This document shows positions 5,069 to 5,996 of a stretch of 5,996 bases of DNA, piece by piece. Each line of letters starts with the position of its first letter. Position 1 is the stretch's first letter. Under the pieces are notes generated by a model. It saw only the letters and a program-made list of their open reading frames with translations, had not been told where the DNA came from and did not search any database. Origin of the DNA: Nitrososphaerales archaeon TH1177. GTDB taxonomy: Archaea; Thermoproteota; Nitrososphaeria; Nitrososphaerales; Nitrososphaeraceae. The position numbers and the translations under genes are program-made. Where the stretch lies: NCBI GenBank assembly GCA_014523515.1, contig JAATVJ010000261.1:1-5996 (forward strand), in the 5' to 3' direction.

Positions 5069-5996
5069 TTGAAAAAATATATCATTTTAAAATATACTTC
5101 CATTTTTACCATTGCCCTTTCTCTCCTTTCATTTTCTATAGTTGATCAGATATCTCGTGTCTTTGCCCACAGTTTTACTACTGATGATGCATCTTATTTT
5201 CTAGGTTTAGATAAAAGAACCAAAGTAGAATTGGAACTTGCAGAGAAAAATTATCCTTCAAATATTACATTATCTATGGATCACACTGATAATGCTGCGA
5301 GATTAGTATATGATATTTATTATGTTGACGAAGATATTGTAGATGATAATGATTTTATTAAAAGATACAACAAAGAGGTTACCTCTTCTAATTCAACAAC
5401 ATATGCATTAGTAGTAGCTGACCTTTTAGATGCTGTTTTAAAGGGATATGCTGACGCATTAACAATAGATACGGACCTTACAAATATGTCTAATTTGATG
5501 CTATTAGATGAAATGAAAAAAAACCTTACAACGCAATCTAGTTCTAATAATGCTTCTTCAATGAGTTCTGATAATGATGATATTGGAGATGAATCAGAAT
5601 CAGAGTCTTCCAAACTCTTCACAAAAAGTAATCCAATATTTAATTATGCTGATTATGAAACAGCAAAGGCATTAATTGTTGAAATTAAAGATATATTCCA
5701 AAAACATTTAAAACCATCTAGTAATGTTACAAACCAATCCGTAGATATTATTTCGAAATTAGAAAAGGATCTTGAAAAATTAGCTGACCTAGTTAATAAT
5801 AATGATCTACCAGCAGAAGTAATGGAATTGGTTCATTTACAAATACATCCATCTTTGCAAACAGGATTTGGATTACAAACAAATATGGACATGGATGGAC
5901 AAATGGACATGGATGGACAAATGGACATGGATGGACAAATGGACATGGATGGACAAATGGACATGGATGGACAAATGGACATGGATGGACAAATGG
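5069..5996 (+). CDS. secreted acidic protein with MDMDGQ repeats, 3' end missing
   Basis: The frame opens at TTG (5069), the only usual start between an in-frame stop (5018-5020) and residue 69, and runs off the right edge after 309 codons. The TTG start is supported because it gives a full signal peptide: Lys2-Lys3, a hydrophobic core (about 10-25) and cleavage after Ala33 in RVFA-HS. The mature part is acidic and mostly helical. Region one (34-150) has VELELAEKNY, an HTDNAARLVYDIY stretch and an ALVVADLLDAVL helix. A Ser/Asp/Glu-rich linker covers about 154-188. Region two (189-272) ends in ELVHLQIHPSLQTGF. From residue 273 come six perfect MDMDGQ repeats and the start of a seventh. I recall similar exported proteins of unknown function in Nitrososphaerota with 'AHSF' after the signal peptide and 'VH.QIHP.LQ' later. 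The repeats could bind copper through Met or calcium through Asp; both are inference. No promoter is firmly assigned; TTATTATA at 5041-5048 is one option. Confidence 0.82.
   Translation, partial: MKKYIILKYTSIFTIALSLLSFSIVDQISRVFAHSFTTDDASYFLGLDKRTKVELELAEKNYPSNITLSMDHTDNAARLVYDIYYVDEDIVDDNDFIKRYNKEVTSSNSTTYALVVADLLDAVLKGYADALTIDTDLTNMSNLMLLDEMKKNLTTQSSSNNASSMSSDNDDIGDESESESSKLFTKSNPIFNYADYETAKALIVEIKDIFQKHLKPSSNVTNQSVDIISKLEKDLEKLADLVNNNDLPAEVMELVHLQIHPSLQTGFGLQTNMDMDGQMDMDGQMDMDGQMDMDGQMDMDGQMDMDGQM
5885..5996 (+). repeat. perfect 18-bp tandem repeat (6.2 copies, continues past the window)
   Basis: The unit ATGGACATGGATGGACAA occurs six times without a single difference (5885-5992), followed by the first four bases of a seventh copy at the edge. 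It stays in frame with the secreted protein and encodes MDMDGQ. The two Asp codons keep a fixed GAC/GAT order, which shows duplication of a DNA unit, not repeated selection for the peptide. Total copy number cannot be known from this window. Confidence 0.97.

Noticed and set aside
5320..5622. 100-codon Ser/Asp-rich ORF on the minus strand
   Set aside because: Antisense shadow of the secreted protein. The plus frame has a signal peptide and continues through the in-frame 18-bp repeat.

Overview
The window is strongly AT-rich, with sparse genes, long empty spacers, TATA-like boxes upstream of starts and no clear Shine-Dalgarno sites. This suggests an archaeon. The closest match I recognise is an ammonia-oxidising Nitrososphaerota (Thaumarchaeota), perhaps of the Nitrososphaera/Nitrosocosmicus type. 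The arguments are: a secreted HtrA-type protease full of N-glycosylation sequons; a polytopic membrane protein and a secreted 'AHSF...' protein that resemble uncharacterised families I remember from that phylum; and a RadA-like helix-hairpin-helix mini-protein. The lineage call is inference from memory of families, not from a marker gene.

Layout, left to right. (1) The minus-strand start of a small membrane protein runs off the left edge (1-120). (2) A complete secreted HtrA/DegP-like serine protease with one PDZ domain lies on the minus strand (254-1381). (3) A 450-bp divergent spacer follows, holding a doubtful 49-residue hydrophobic ORF (1705-1854). (4) A multi-pass membrane protein with conserved-looking Trp/Asp/His motifs lies on the plus strand (1844-2995). 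(5) A 1.2-kb gene-poor stretch has an isolated 13-bp perfect inverted repeat (3527-3568) and a possible small RNA (about 3205-3276). (6) A 63-residue stand-alone helix-hairpin-helix protein is on the plus strand (4181-4372). (7) A 370-bp convergent spacer carries simple repeats. (8) A 4-oxalocrotonate tautomerase-family enzyme is on the minus strand; its start should be moved to 4928 so that the catalytic proline becomes residue 1. (9) A 32-bp near-perfect palindrome (4943-4974) sits between its TATA box and start. (10) A secreted acidic protein starts at a TTG (5069) and is cut by the right edge inside a perfect 18-bp tandem repeat encoding MDMDGQ.

The genes do not form an obvious operon: each has its own spacer and most neighbours differ in strand. 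A loose common theme is the cell surface: the protease, the membrane proteins and the secreted repeat protein all act at or outside the membrane. I see no transposase, CRISPR, tRNA or rRNA. The strongest candidates for new biology are the tautomerase operator-like palindrome and the Met/Asp hexapeptide repeat, followed by the membrane protein with paired His motifs.
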